Source of the DNA: Natronomonas pharaonis DSM 2160 | Lineage (GTDB): Archaea > Halobacteriota > Halobacteria > Halobacteriales > Haloarculaceae | Reading direction: 5' to 3' | Assembly: GCF_000026045.1 (NCBI RefSeq) | Contig: NC_007426.1 | Coordinates: 868,001-932,000, forward strand | Length of the DNA stretch: 64,000 nucleotides | Shown here: positions 25,881-36,122 of the stretch, one piece after another | Numbering within the stretch: position 1 is the first letter of the stretch | How the letters are laid out: each line of letters begins with the position of its first letter | Notes under the pieces: generated by a model | Seen by the model: the letters and a program-made list of their open reading frames with translations, nothing else | What the model was told of the DNA's origin: nothing | Databases searched by the model: none | Program-made: the position numbers and the translations under genes

Positions 25881-26527
25881 GCAGTCTTGAACAGGCGTTT
25901 TCGGTCTCGGGACTGCCGGTCGCCGAGCTTGACAACGGCACTTCGGTACTGATAACTGGCGACGACACCGAAGCGCTCCGGACGCTGTTTGCCCGCGTCG
26001 TCGCTCCCCGAAATGAGGAGGCCGGACTCGTCCTTGATACTGAGGGCGACGCCCGGTCGCTGCGTCGCTCGTTGGATAGCGTCGTCTCCGGAGCCGGCGA
26101 CGCCAGCACCGTTCTCACGACCGATGTGTCGGTCAGCGGTGATGATGTCGGTATCGACGACCTCAGTGATGTGACCACTATCGGCATGTCACTGTCGAAC
26201 CTCACCGCCGAAATTCAGCAGGAGACCGACCGGTTCCGCACCGGCGTTTTCCTCTGTACCGGTATCTGTACCGAGGTCGACGATATGCGGTCCGTCTACC
26301 GATTTCTCAACACCAATTTCCTGTCATCGCTCCGCCGTAACGACGCAATCGGCGTCTGCGTCGTAGATACCAGTGCCGACATCGGCACCGAAACGTCCAG
26401 TCTCGTCGCGGGCCTAGATACTTCCTTCAGCGCTCGAATCGATATCGAATCGGTCGACAGTCGGGAGGCGACCCTTTCGCTGTCGGGGTTTAATGACGCC
26501 GACGGCGAAGCGACTGTCTCCCTCTGA
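25877..26527 (+). CDS. Degenerate KaiC/RecA-like protein
   Basis: The 216-residue protein resembles the haloarchaeal RecA/KaiC-like ATPase family that accompanies signalling genes (SVLITGDDTEALRTLFARVV, then a VLTTDVSVS and SVYRFLNTNFLSSLRRNDAIGVCVVD pattern). A canonical Walker A motif is missing; the first strand ends in GDDTEALR. It therefore looks catalytically degenerate and is probably a regulatory partner. It starts inside the stop of the upstream pseudo-receiver gene (ATGA overlap). Confidence 0.65.
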   Translation: MSSLEQAFSVSGLPVAELDNGTSVLITGDDTEALRTLFARVVAPRNEEAGLVLDTEGDARSLRRSLDSVVSGAGDASTVLTTDVSVSGDDVGIDDLSDVTTIGMSLSNLTAEIQQETDRFRTGVFLCTGICTEVDDMRSVYRFLNTNFLSSLRRNDAIGVCVVDTSADIGTETSSLVAGLDTSFSARIDIESVDSREATLSLSGFNDADGEATVSL

Positions 26528-26534
26528 CGGCGGC

Positions 26535-27551
26535 TCACCGGTCGGTGAATGAAACGCCGACAACGTCGAACCGAGCGCCGCCGTCGACGCTCTCCGAGAG
26601 GCGTACTTCCCAGCCGTGGCCGGACGCGATTTGCTGGACGATACCTAGCCCGAAGCCGGTCCCCTGCTCGCTGGTCGTGTAGCCGGTCTCGAAGACCTGC
26701 TCGCGGCGGTCGGCGGGAATGCCGACACCATCGTCGGCGACGTAGAACCCCTCGTCGGTCACGCCGACAGTAACTACGACATCTTGACCGCCGTGCTCGA
26801 CGGCGTTCCGGAAGAGGTTCTCGAACAGCTGCTGCAGACGCGTCTGGTCGGCAAGCACCGTGACAGTCGATGACGGCGGGTGGAGCGTCGCCCTCGGCGT
26901 CGAGACGGTCTCCCATGCGTCTTCGGCGGCCGCACACAGCGCGACCGGCTCGGCCTCCCCGACTTGGTCGCCACCCTGTGCGAGTTCGAGTAGCTCGCGT
27001 ATCAGCACGTCCATCCGGTCGAGGGCGTTGTCGACGAGCCGGAGTTCGTCGCGGTCGACATCCTCGCGTAGGAGGTCGATGTAGCCTTGCGCGACGTTCA
27101 GCGGGTTCCGGAGGTCGTGGGAGACGATGCTCGCGAAGTTTTCGAGCCGTTCGTTTTGTCGTCGGAGCTCTTTTTCTCTGGCTTTTCGCTCGGAAATGTC
27201 TTTGATGGTCCCGAAATGATACGCCGTGCCGTCTATCGTTCGTCGAGTCGTCACTGTTCCAACGGGGACGCCCTCGCCGCCGTAGCTGTGAACCGATTCG
27301 GCCGTCCGGGTTTCACCCTCCTCAAAGGAGTTCCAGTAGCTCTCGAAGCGGTCTGCCTCGATATCATCGACGACGTCCCAGAGTGGGGTGTCGATTAGCT
27401 CCGCAGTTGACGCGCCGAAAAGCGACGCGTACGCCTCGTTAACGTAGACGTACCGGCCATCGGCTCCGTAGATGCCGACGCCCACGCCGACGGACTCCAC
27501 CATCGTAGCGAAAAATTCCGGGGCCACGTCGGCCGGAAGCTCCGAACTCAT
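26535..27551 (-). CDS. PAS-domain sensor histidine kinase
   Basis: This 338-residue soluble kinase has a PAS domain (residues about 10-120, YGADGRYVYVNEAYASLFGAS), a HisKA with phosphoacceptor in ASIVSHDLRNPLNVAQG (about 143) and an HATPase with N-box NAVEHGG and G1 DDGVGIP, then TTSEQGTGFGLGIVQQ. It has a typical histidine-kinase build with a conventional H-box, unlike the HNIRN/HNLRN type elsewhere in the window. It faces the pseudo-receiver operon with convergent ends. Confidence 0.9.
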   Translation of the reverse strand: MSSELPADVAPEFFATMVESVGVGVGIYGADGRYVYVNEAYASLFGASTAELIDTPLWDVVDDIEADRFESYWNSFEEGETRTAESVHSYGGEGVPVGTVTTRRTIDGTAYHFGTIKDISERKAREKELRRQNERLENFASIVSHDLRNPLNVAQGYIDLLREDVDRDELRLVDNALDRMDVLIRELLELAQGGDQVGEAEPVALCAAAEDAWETVSTPRATLHPPSSTVTVLADQTRLQQLFENLFRNAVEHGGQDVVVTVGVTDEGFYVADDGVGIPADRREQVFETGYTTSEQGTGFGLGIVQQIASGHGWEVRLSESVDGGARFDVVGVSFTDR

Positions 27552-27704
27552 AGCGCCGGGTTCACTGTGCTACCGTATATCATTAACCCTTGTTCGGGAT
27601 TCAGTGGCGGTGGCGAATCGAGGGGAGGGAGATATCCACCCCTGTTCCTAAAATTTGTGAAAAGATTGATGAACGGAGTGGCTGTAGCACGCCTGTCCCT
27701 CCAC

Positions 27705-28550
27705 ATGAACTTCAACATCGACGGCGGTAAGCTGTTGTATGTCCTCGGCGTACTGTTCGCGTTCGCTGCCCTCCTGTATTTTGTCAGCGATGTCGTGTTC
27801 GGCCTCTCGATTACGGTGACGGCACTGTTGCTTTTTGTCGCCTTCGTCGCCTTCCTCGTTGCCGGCCTCGCGATAGACCGCGACGCCCTCGATGTCGTTG
27901 CCTACGCGATTTCCGGGCTCTCGTATGCCGTCTTCCTCGGCTACGTCACGGCCCGGTACGGGCTCGGCGAGACGGGGATATTCCTGCTGCTTGCGGCCTC
28001 TGCCGGGCTGTTCGTCGGCCTCGGCTACGGTGTCCGCCAGCAATCGCTCGACATCGACCGGCGGACGGCCGCCTACGTCGCCGTTGTGCTCGTCGCCGTC
28101 GGCGTCGTCTTTATTGGCGCTGACCTCGCTACCGGCGATGTCGAGTACACGGTCGAGATGCAAGACGAGACAACCATCTCGGTGACCGACGAACATGTCG
28201 AGCGCGACCGGCCGCGCGTCACTGCCGACCTCTGGACGGTCACCGCTACGAACCCTTCGCCGTTTACTCGCCCTGTCGACCTTCCGTCGGCTCGTGGCTG
28301 TCTCAGCGGCGTCGCTGAATTCGGCGATGAGACCTTCCCTGTCCGGTATGAGCCTCGCTCCTTCGGTACTCCGGACCGGCTCGACGGCGGCGCGGAGCGT
28401 ACCCACACGCTAACCGGGAGCGTGCCGGTGGTCGCTGACGACCCCGGCGAGCGGACGTACGCGGTCGAACGGGCCGAAAGCTGTGACGTATCCCACGACG
28501 AGCCGACAATCGTCGTCGTCTTTGAGGACGACACCGCTGTCGCCGTCTGA
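27705..28550 (+). CDS. Membrane protein with extracellular beta domain, function unknown
   Basis: From ATG 27705 (MNFNIDGGKLLYVLGVLF) this 281-residue protein has five hydrophobic segments (residues about 8-145) and then a soluble beta-rich C-terminal domain of about 130 residues with two cysteines (ARGCLSG and RAESCDVSH) that could pair outside the cell. The upstream frame to 27567 is unlikely to be coding. I do not recognise a family. Confidence 0.68.
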   Translation: MNFNIDGGKLLYVLGVLFAFAALLYFVSDVVFGLSITVTALLLFVAFVAFLVAGLAIDRDALDVVAYAISGLSYAVFLGYVTARYGLGETGIFLLLAASAGLFVGLGYGVRQQSLDIDRRTAAYVAVVLVAVGVVFIGADLATGDVEYTVEMQDETTISVTDEHVERDRPRVTADLWTVTATNPSPFTRPVDLPSARGCLSGVAEFGDETFPVRYEPRSFGTPDRLDGGAERTHTLTGSVPVVADDPGERTYAVERAESCDVSHDEPTIVVVFEDDTAVAV

Positions 28551-28757
28551 CGAACCGTACTGAGAAGAGCCCGACAGGACAGGCTGCCCGCCGGCCCTGT
28601 GGGCTGGAATCCATGACCTGATGCGGGGGTCGCTTGCAGTACTCCCCCGCTGTCTGCCGGTACCCCCCCGCCGGAGTAATGTGCTCTGGTGTGCCTCTAG
28701 CAGCAGGCGTGGCCCCCCGACCGATTGCACACGTCGTTCACGAGGGGGGCTCGCTCG

Positions 28758-30713
28758 CTACTCGTCGGAGCGTCCCTGCCGCCACCGGTGGACACCATAC
28801 CCGGCCGCACCGACCGCCGCTGCTCCCGCAAGCGGCTTCAGAGCGAGCGGCCGGCCCGATGTCTCAAGCAGGCGACCGTCCCGGTCGTGATACTGCTGTG
28901 CGAGTCGGGGCGTGCCGTCTGCATCCTGTGGCTGGTTTTCGGCGTAGCGGGCGACCGTTTCCCAGACTTTCAGCTCTCGACCGTCTGCCCGCTCGACGAT
29001 GGCGTCCGCAAGAGCTATCGGGTCGCCGGTTTCGTTTTTCGGCGTCACTTCCAGCCGCGAGACGATCTCGCCGACGACTGGAATCTGCGACCCGAGGTAG
29101 TAGTCGGTCGCGACCCGGTAGAGACGGTCGCCACCGTCGAGCGGCTCGTACTGTGCATCGTCCTGTATGCCGTCGCCGACGTACCGCTCGGCTCCCAAGA
29201 GTGCGCGGTAGGCTGGCAGCGGCGTGTCGACGACCGGGACTGTCCCCCACGTTGCGCGGTCGGGGTCGTATTCGAACCGCCCGCCGGAAACCTGCATGAA
29301 GTATGCCGGTCCCATGACCCCCGACAGCAGGATGCTGACCTCCATCGCCCGACGTATCTCGTCTTCAGTCACCCAAAAGGAGACGACAGGATAGCCGGGC
29401 CGGCCGTCGTTGCCGACGCCGATGCCGCTCGTCGTCACAAGGTCGTAGAACAGTACCTCACCGTCGGCCCATTCGACCGCTCCGGGTGCGAGTTGTTCGC
29501 GGATCAGCCCGTCCGGGTAGAAGGCGAAGTCGACGCGTTCGCCGAGGTGGCGTCCCGTCTCCAGTCGAATGGCGTCCGTGATGAAGTTTCCGAGCGCCGT
29601 CTCCGTTCGGGGCGGCCCCCTCGACAGCGAGACATCGGAACGCATCAGAAACTCGTCGAACCGAGAGAACTCACCGTGGGTGGTTGCTTCGACGTGGCTG
29701 TGGAGTCGGCTTTCGTATTCGGCGACCATCTCCCGTACATCCGGTGCCTCCGGCACGGTGGCATCGAGTGGGCGCAGGAACGCCGTCCCGTCGCGGTCGT
29801 TCAGGAGTTCGATGGAGTCGCTGGCGCGGTCGTAGGCCAGTTCCAGCTGCCCGAGATACTCGAGATGTGCCCCCGCCTGTGCAATGATGGTGCCGTCCTC
29901 GTTGAGCGGCTGGGTGAGGGCAGTATGGGAGTGACCGCCGACGATGAGGTCGATACCGTCGATTGCCTGTGCAAGCTCGCGGTCCTCCTCGACGCCGGCG
30001 TGAGTGAGCGCGACGACGATATCCGCGCCACCCGCTTGGAGCTCAGTGACCGTTTCACGCGCCGTCTCGTGCTGGTCAGCGAAGGCTATCGGGTCCGTCT
30101 TCAGTATCACGTCGATAGCGCTCTCACCGAGCAGCCCGAAGACGCCGACAGTCGTCCCGTCCCGTAGCTCCATCGTGGTCGTCGGCAAGAGACCGATATC
30201 GTCCAGTCCGTGTCCCGACGGCGGGGTGATATTCGTCCCGAGAACGGGCATCCGTTCGTGTGCATCGGGGTAGCCGCCGGCGGCGTAGTATTCGGCGAGG
30301 GCCCCTGGCCCGTAGTCGAACTCGTGGTTGCCGACGACGGCCGCATCGTAGCCGACATACTGCATCAGTTCCAGTTCGGCGGCCACACCTTCGAGCGGGA
30401 GCCAGCCGAACGGGGGGCCGGATATCAGGTCGCCGGCCGAAAGGAGGACCACGTCGTCACCGGCGGCCTGTTTTTCGTTCCGGACCTGCCTCACCGCTCC
30501 AGCGAGGCGGGCGAACCCGCCCCTTGCAGTGCCCCCCCGCTCCGGGTGGTCGTTGACGACCGGAAACGGAATCAGATGGGAGTGTTCGTCGTTCGTATGC
30601 AGGACGGTAAATCGGGTACGGCCGCCGTCCTCGTCGCTGTTGTCGGCGGCGAGACTACCAAGCGGACTTGTCCCGAGCAACGTTAGCATCGTCCGGCGGC
30701 GGATTCCTGTCAT
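28758..30713 (-). CDS. 5'-nucleotidase/UshA-family metallophosphatase, exported
   Basis: The 651-residue protein opens with GIRRRTMLTLLG, a likely Tat-type leader. It then carries the calcineurin-like metal motifs VLHTNDEHSH, GDLISGPPFGW, VGNHEFDYGP and GGHSHT, in family order. The C-terminal 5_nucleotid_C domain (residues about 350-560) contains LGNFITDAIRLETG. A short hydrophobic helix near the end (about 625-640) may anchor it. Such enzymes release phosphate from extracellular nucleotides. It does not lie next to transport genes. Confidence 0.88.
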   Translation of the reverse strand: MTGIRRRTMLTLLGTSPLGSLAADNSDEDGGRTRFTVLHTNDEHSHLIPFPVVNDHPERGGTARGGFARLAGAVRQVRNEKQAAGDDVVLLSAGDLISGPPFGWLPLEGVAAELELMQYVGYDAAVVGNHEFDYGPGALAEYYAAGGYPDAHERMPVLGTNITPPSGHGLDDIGLLPTTTMELRDGTTVGVFGLLGESAIDVILKTDPIAFADQHETARETVTELQAGGADIVVALTHAGVEEDRELAQAIDGIDLIVGGHSHTALTQPLNEDGTIIAQAGAHLEYLGQLELAYDRASDSIELLNDRDGTAFLRPLDATVPEAPDVREMVAEYESRLHSHVEATTHGEFSRFDEFLMRSDVSLSRGPPRTETALGNFITDAIRLETGRHLGERVDFAFYPDGLIREQLAPGAVEWADGEVLFYDLVTTSGIGVGNDGRPGYPVVSFWVTEDEIRRAMEVSILLSGVMGPAYFMQVSGGRFEYDPDRATWGTVPVVDTPLPAYRALLGAERYVGDGIQDDAQYEPLDGGDRLYRVATDYYLGSQIPVVGEIVSRLEVTPKNETGDPIALADAIVERADGRELKVWETVARYAENQPQDADGTPRLAQQYHDRDGRLLETSGRPLALKPLAGAAAVGAAGYGVHRWRQGRSDE

Positions 30714-30958
30714 GGTGTCTCTGGTAGCGGAATAGACAGCGCCGGGCGTGCGCTGTCGTGGCCCCCGTACCGGCTGGCGGAGCGGCAGGCTGGTTGATAT
30801 CGTCTATCATTACAGTGTTGCGAGGCGAAAGCCCACGGCTTCAGCCGTGGGATGAAGCCGACAACAGGGAAACGTTCCACGCTCGGGCGCTCGGCTGGAT
30901 ATTCCAGCGTGCTGAACCATCAACTTTTACAAATCTGCAACAGTACGTTACACGTGTA

Positions 30959-32011
<1,053 letters not shown>

Positions 32012-32497
32012 CACTTCGGGTGACGCGAACCGTGCGGCCCAGCAGGATGAACAACCTGCCGACCACATCGTGGTCGCCTGCCACGTGCAGGTGGGAAGGC
32101 TCGTTTGACCGAGCTATACGCGCTGGAAAGCACGCCCTTGGTCATAACTGGGCGGCGACCGTTGACGCTGGCCACGCGAAAGCGTATTTGAGCCGCCGAG
32201 GAAACGCGCAACCCTAATATCCCCATCGGGGAATCCCACGGCTTCAGCCGTGGGAGGAGGTCAAATTCTAACTAATCGTTATAATTCTATCGCCCGGAGT
32301 GACTCCCCCGAGCGCTGGACTGTCCCTCCCGCCCGCTGCTACGGGTTTTCGATGTCGTCGGCGTCGGTCACCTGCCGGAAAAAGAACACGGCATCAGTCG
32401 GGCGGGCAGTCATCTCCAGCGGGTCAGGCGGTCCGAACAAGTGCCTTTGGGCCGACGCGAGCACAGTCGTTATGTCGTTTCGGACGCCAGCACCCGT

Positions 32498-33070
32498 ATG
32501 GTCTCCCGCAGACAACTTCTCGCAGCCGGCGGCCTTGCAAGCGCTGGGCTCGCCGGCTGTCTCGACAGCCTGTCGGACGGCTCCAGCCCCGAACCAGAGC
32601 CGGCCGAAACGCCCCCGACACCCGAGTACGATTCTCCAGCACCAGTCTCCGTCGCCGATGCCGCTCCAGTTGATGCCGATTCGCCGCTTGTTACCGTCGC
32701 TGCTGAAGGTTCTCCAACCGGCACCCCCGACGGAGAGACCGAACGCCTGCTTGCGACGTACGGCGATGTCGCGGAACTTGGGGTCCCAGCCATCGACGAG
32801 ACACAGCAGACACACTACGTCAGCGTCCTTTTTGAGGCGGCAGCGGCGGATGCCTTCGTCGACCAATTGGCTGCCATCGGAGCGCTTGAATCCCCTGGCG
32901 ACTACGACCTCGGTATCGTCTTTCCCGACGGCGAGACAGCCGAATACGACCTTGCGCCGTCGCTCGCCCAAGCGATGGCGGCCGGCGACTGGGACGGCCG
33001 CTTTCGGCTGCAAGGTGACGACGAGGCGGCCATGGAGGCCGTCGTCGACGCCTTCGACCGCGAGCAGTAG
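32498..33070 (+). CDS. Tat-type lipoprotein, function unknown
   Basis: Starting at ATG 32498, the 190-residue protein begins MVSRRQLLAAGGLASAGLAGC: a twin-arginine leader ending in a lipobox with Cys at position 21. Haloarchaea use this for Tat-exported, lipid-anchored proteins. A Pro/Glu/Ser linker follows, then a soluble acidic domain of about 130 residues. I recognise no family. The upstream frame to 32441 adds no signal peptide and is rejected. Confidence 0.82.
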   Translation: MVSRRQLLAAGGLASAGLAGCLDSLSDGSSPEPEPAETPPTPEYDSPAPVSVADAAPVDADSPLVTVAAEGSPTGTPDGETERLLATYGDVAELGVPAIDETQQTHYVSVLFEAAAADAFVDQLAAIGALESPGDYDLGIVFPDGETAEYDLAPSLAQAMAAGDWDGRFRLQGDDEAAMEAVVDAFDREQ

Positions 33071-33158
33071 CGTGTCTTTCTGACGGACGATCGGCGGGTA
33101 TCGAACTCGAGGGCCAACGCATCCGGCAGTTAGCCACCAAGTTGCCCCTCCATACCTG

Positions 33159-33209
33159 CGTTCTTTAAACGAACGTTAAACGAAGTTCACATTTTATCAC
33201 CAGATATAA
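33159..33209 (+). promoter_or_regulatory. Candidate operator and TATA box upstream of the HemAT-type transducer
   Basis: An inverted repeat CGTTC-N7-GAACG lies at 33159-33175, and AAACGAA recurs (33167-33173 and 33178-33184). These lie 20-40 nt ahead of the TATA-like GATATAAG (33203-33210), in turn about 55-60 nt upstream of ATG 33264. The spacing suits a regulator site at or near the promoter. Confidence 0.45.
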
Positions 33210-33263
33210 GTTCGGCCGTTGCGGAGGTTTCTGCCATATTATCGCTCCCGCGAACGACCACCA

Positions 33264-35249
33264 ATGACATACCTCGACAGACTACGGGCGATGCTGGCAC
33301 GGTTGCGACCCGGCGGCGGGTCCTCCGACAGCGCTGGCGACGCCGAGACGACGGGCGGCGCTCGGACGACGAAACGACCCGACGGCGGACGAGCGATGCA
33401 GGCGGGCGATGCACCGGCGCTTGAAGACATCGGCCTTCGAAGCGAGATTGACGAGACACAGCTGTTGTCGGCGATTGGTCTCGATGACGACGAAATCGAC
33501 TGGCGAAAGGAGTTCGTCGGCTTCGATGAGACTGACGCCGAGCGGCTGTCGTCGCTGACGCCCGTCTTCGAGGAGATGGCTGACGACGCCGCCGACCACT
33601 TCTATGACCACCTCGGCCAGTACGAACAGACGCGGTCGATACTGGACCGGTCGGACCGTTCTGTCGACGAACTTGAGTGGACGCAGAAACGGTACCTGCT
33701 GAGCCTCGGTGACCATCCCTACATCCCCGGTGGCGCTCCCGGCTACGGACGAGAGTACTTCCGGCAGCGGGCGATTATCGGCAAGCTACACGAGCGGCTG
33801 GACATGCCACCGAAGCATTACATCGGCATGTACGGCCAGTACCACGATATGGTGGTCGAAGAGCTGTTCGACCGCCTCGAAGACGAGGTCGACGGCGACG
33901 CTGCCACGGCTGTCGCCGACACCCGCGACCAGCTTAGGTCGTTCCTGAAGGTCACGAATCTCGATTTGCAGGTCGCGATGGACGCCTACCTCCAGTCCGG
34001 CGAGCAGATATGGATTAACGCCCTCGAAGAACTCCTTCAGCCGGTTATCGTTCTCGACAACGAGGGCGAGGTACTGTTGTTCAACGACGCGATGGAGGAG
34101 CTGACGGGTGTCACGAAGGACGATGCACACTCGATGGAGCTGTGGGAGATCTATCGGACCGACGAGACCCACGACACGAAACAGACGATGCTCGATGTCG
34201 TCTTGGAGACCGAAGACCCGATTCGGGAGAACGAAATCGAGCTACTCACCCACCACGACGAGCGGCGCCACGTCGTCCTGTCGAGCGTGCCGCTGTATGA
34301 CGACCACGGCGCGCTCGTCGGCGGTGCGACAATCATCCAGGACATCACCGACCTCCGGGAACAGGAAGCCGAGCTTGAACGCCGACGTGAGACCGCGACA
34401 CAGATAGAGGCCGCCATCGCTGAACTCCGCGATGCGACCGCAGCCGTCGCCGAGGGCAGCGACGAAATCGCGGCGCTGGCTGACCGGCAGCGCGACGACG
34501 TGCAAGGTGTCGCCGACGAGGTGTCGAACATCAGCGCCTCTATCGAGGAGGTCGCCGCCAGCGCTGACCAGGTGCATACGGCGAGCAACGAGACGGTTTC
34601 GCTGGCGACTGACGGACAGGAGGCGGCCGGGGAGGCACGCGAGCTGATGGAACAGCTTGATGCGGACCGCGCGGAGATGCTTGATGACATCGACGACCTT
34701 CGGGACGCCGCCGAGGAAATCGGCGACATCGTCGACATCATCGACGACATCGCCGAACAGACGAACATTCTCGCACTGAACGCGTCCATCGAGGCTGCCC
34801 GCGCCGATGAAGCCGGCGATGGCTTTGCCGTCGTCGCCGACGAGGTCAAGTCGCTGGCTGAAGAGTCACAGCAGCAGGCCGCCGAAATCGAGTCACTCGT
34901 TGCGGCCGTTCAGGAGAACACCGAAGAGACAGCGGCGAACTTAGAACGGACCGGCGAGCGCGTCGGCGACGGTGTCGACCACGTCGAATCGGTCCTTGAG
35001 AAACTCGACGCCATCGTTGCCGCCGCCCGCGAGACTGCCGACGGTATCGAGGAGGTCGCAGAAGCGACCGACGGTCAGGCCGCAAGCACCGAAGAGGTCG
35101 CGGCGATGGTCGACCAGACCGCAGCGCAGGCCCGTGATGTCGCGACCGAAATCGAAGACATCGCCGAAGCCGCCCAATCACAGCTGGAACAGGCACAGAC
35201 CATCGAAGAAGGGATTACGGAGCTAACACAGACAGACGACGAGACGTAG
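33264..35249 (+). CDS. Globin-coupled aerotaxis transducer (HemAT type) with PAS domain
   Basis: From ATG 33264 this soluble 661-residue protein has an N-terminal linker (1-50), a protoglobin/sensor-globin domain (about 60-240), a PAS domain (about 250-375) and an MCP signalling domain (about 380-661) with the hairpin tip [35 protein letters not shown]. The proximal heme ligand is His176 ([10 protein letters not shown], matching the HemAT motif HVRIxL). It has no membrane helices, as in HemAT. Family function is oxygen-directed swimming via CheA/CheW. A PAS insert is not in the classic HemAT. Confidence 0.9.
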   Translation: MTYLDRLRAMLARLRPGGGSSDSAGDAETTGGARTTKRPDGGRAMQAGDAPALEDIGLRSEIDETQLLSAIGLDDDEIDWRKEFVGFDETDAERLSSLTPVFEEMADDAADHFYDHLGQYEQTRSILDRSDRSVDELEWTQKRYLLSLGDHPYIPGGAPGYGREYFRQRAIIGKLHERLDMPPKHYIGMYGQYHDMVVEELFDRLEDEVDGDAATAVADTRDQLRSFLKVTNLDLQVAMDAYLQSGEQIWINALEELLQPVIVLDNEGEVLLFNDAMEELTGVTKDDAHSMELWEIYRTDETHDTKQTMLDVVLETEDPIRENEIELLTHHDERRHVVLSSVPLYDDHGALVGGATIIQDITDLREQEAELERRRETATQIEAAIAELRDATAAVAEGSDEIAALADRQRDDVQGVADEVSNISASIEEVAASADQVHTASNETVSLATDGQEAAGEARELMEQLDADRAEMLDDIDDLRDAAEEIGDIVDIIDDIAEQTNILALNASIEAARADEAGDGFAVVADEVKSLAEESQQQAAEIESLVAAVQENTEETAANLERTGERVGDGVDHVESVLEKLDAIVAAARETADGIEEVAEATDGQAASTEEVAAMVDQTAAQARDVATEIEDIAEAAQSQLEQAQTIEEGITELTQTDDET

Positions 35250-35278
35250 TGCTGGCGTAGAAAACGCCTTGACAGTAA

Positions 35279-35896
35279 TTACTGTCCTCGACCTTCGCTC
35301 CGATACCGCGCCGGCACGTACGGATGGACGGTCGACGGGAGCGCCCGGACGACGATTGGGGCAAGTGCCGCAAGGTGTCGGCGGGTAAGCGTGTAGACCG
35401 CGCCGACAAGGGCGGTCCCGAGAACGACGAGCCACAGCGGACCATCGAGAACGGCCAGCAGCGGCACCGCAAACACGCCCATCAGGAGCAGGTCGGCCGG
35501 GGAGCCGTCGTAGCCTACCGTCCGGCGAGGAGCGATCCACTCACCGCGGAGGTGGTCATAAACCGCCCGCTCGGAGGTGCCTTCCCACGGGCGGAGTTCG
35601 AGGCCGCCGCCGAAGACATCGGCGACACAGTGGAGCGCTGCACCGAGGAAAAACAGTGCCATGGCGATGGTCACCGTCGACGGGGCCGCAAGGGTTACGG
35701 GGACCGCGACGGCCGCCAGCACGGAGTAGTACACCGGGTAATGGAGGGTCTTCCGGTGGCCGAAATACATGTCCAGGTCGGGGGCGAGTCCGCCGAGGAA
35801 CCCGGCGACGAGGCCGACGGGGGCGAACTCCGGTGCCACGACTAGCAGGGGGAGCGCAAGCGCCATCCCGCTCAGGACGTGGGTCGGAAGCATCAT
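35279..35896 (-). CDS. YdjM-type membrane-bound metal-dependent hydrolase
   Basis: The 205-residue protein begins MMLPTHVLSGMALALPL with early His, then GGLAPDLDMYFGHRKTLHYPVYYSVL, the family's membrane-embedded metal-ligand pattern (H, D-x-D, HR..LH). About five hydrophobic segments follow. YdjM-like proteins are annotated hydrolases with unknown substrates. It stands alone on the minus strand. Confidence 0.85.
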   Translation of the reverse strand: MMLPTHVLSGMALALPLLVVAPEFAPVGLVAGFLGGLAPDLDMYFGHRKTLHYPVYYSVLAAVAVPVTLAAPSTVTIAMALFFLGAALHCVADVFGGGLELRPWEGTSERAVYDHLRGEWIAPRRTVGYDGSPADLLLMGVFAVPLLAVLDGPLWLVVLGTALVGAVYTLTRRHLAALAPIVVRALPSTVHPYVPARYRSEGRGQ

Positions 35897-36122
35897 CGTG
35901 TTCTATCAGTCGCGACAGAAGCGTATGAACGTGTCGGCGCGGTCGAACGCGGTCGATTTACCCGATTTCTCGGGGGAGAGCTTTCGATACGGCAATCGGA
36001 CCGATTCTTCTCGAAGAACCCTCTCGGGCAAACGACGCACCGCTGCGGGTGAGACACACACTGAATCCACTGTCGAGCATCCGTACTGACTAATATCCTC
36101 CGCGGCCGACCACGAACAACGA

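Noticed and set aside
28725-30167. A 480-codon open frame on the plus strand across the 5'-nucleotidase gene
   Set aside because: The minus strand carries all metallophosphatase motifs; the plus frame has none.
33085-33120. TATCGAACTCGAGGGCC on the plus strand, tRNA-like T-loop on the minus strand
   Set aside because: Stems do not pair and the remaining cloverleaf is missing.
35897-36122. 226-base gap between the YdjM-type gene and the DUF6498-type gene
   Set aside because: No reading frame, hairpin or tRNA of note was found; only a short AT-rich patch near 36090 that may be a promoter.
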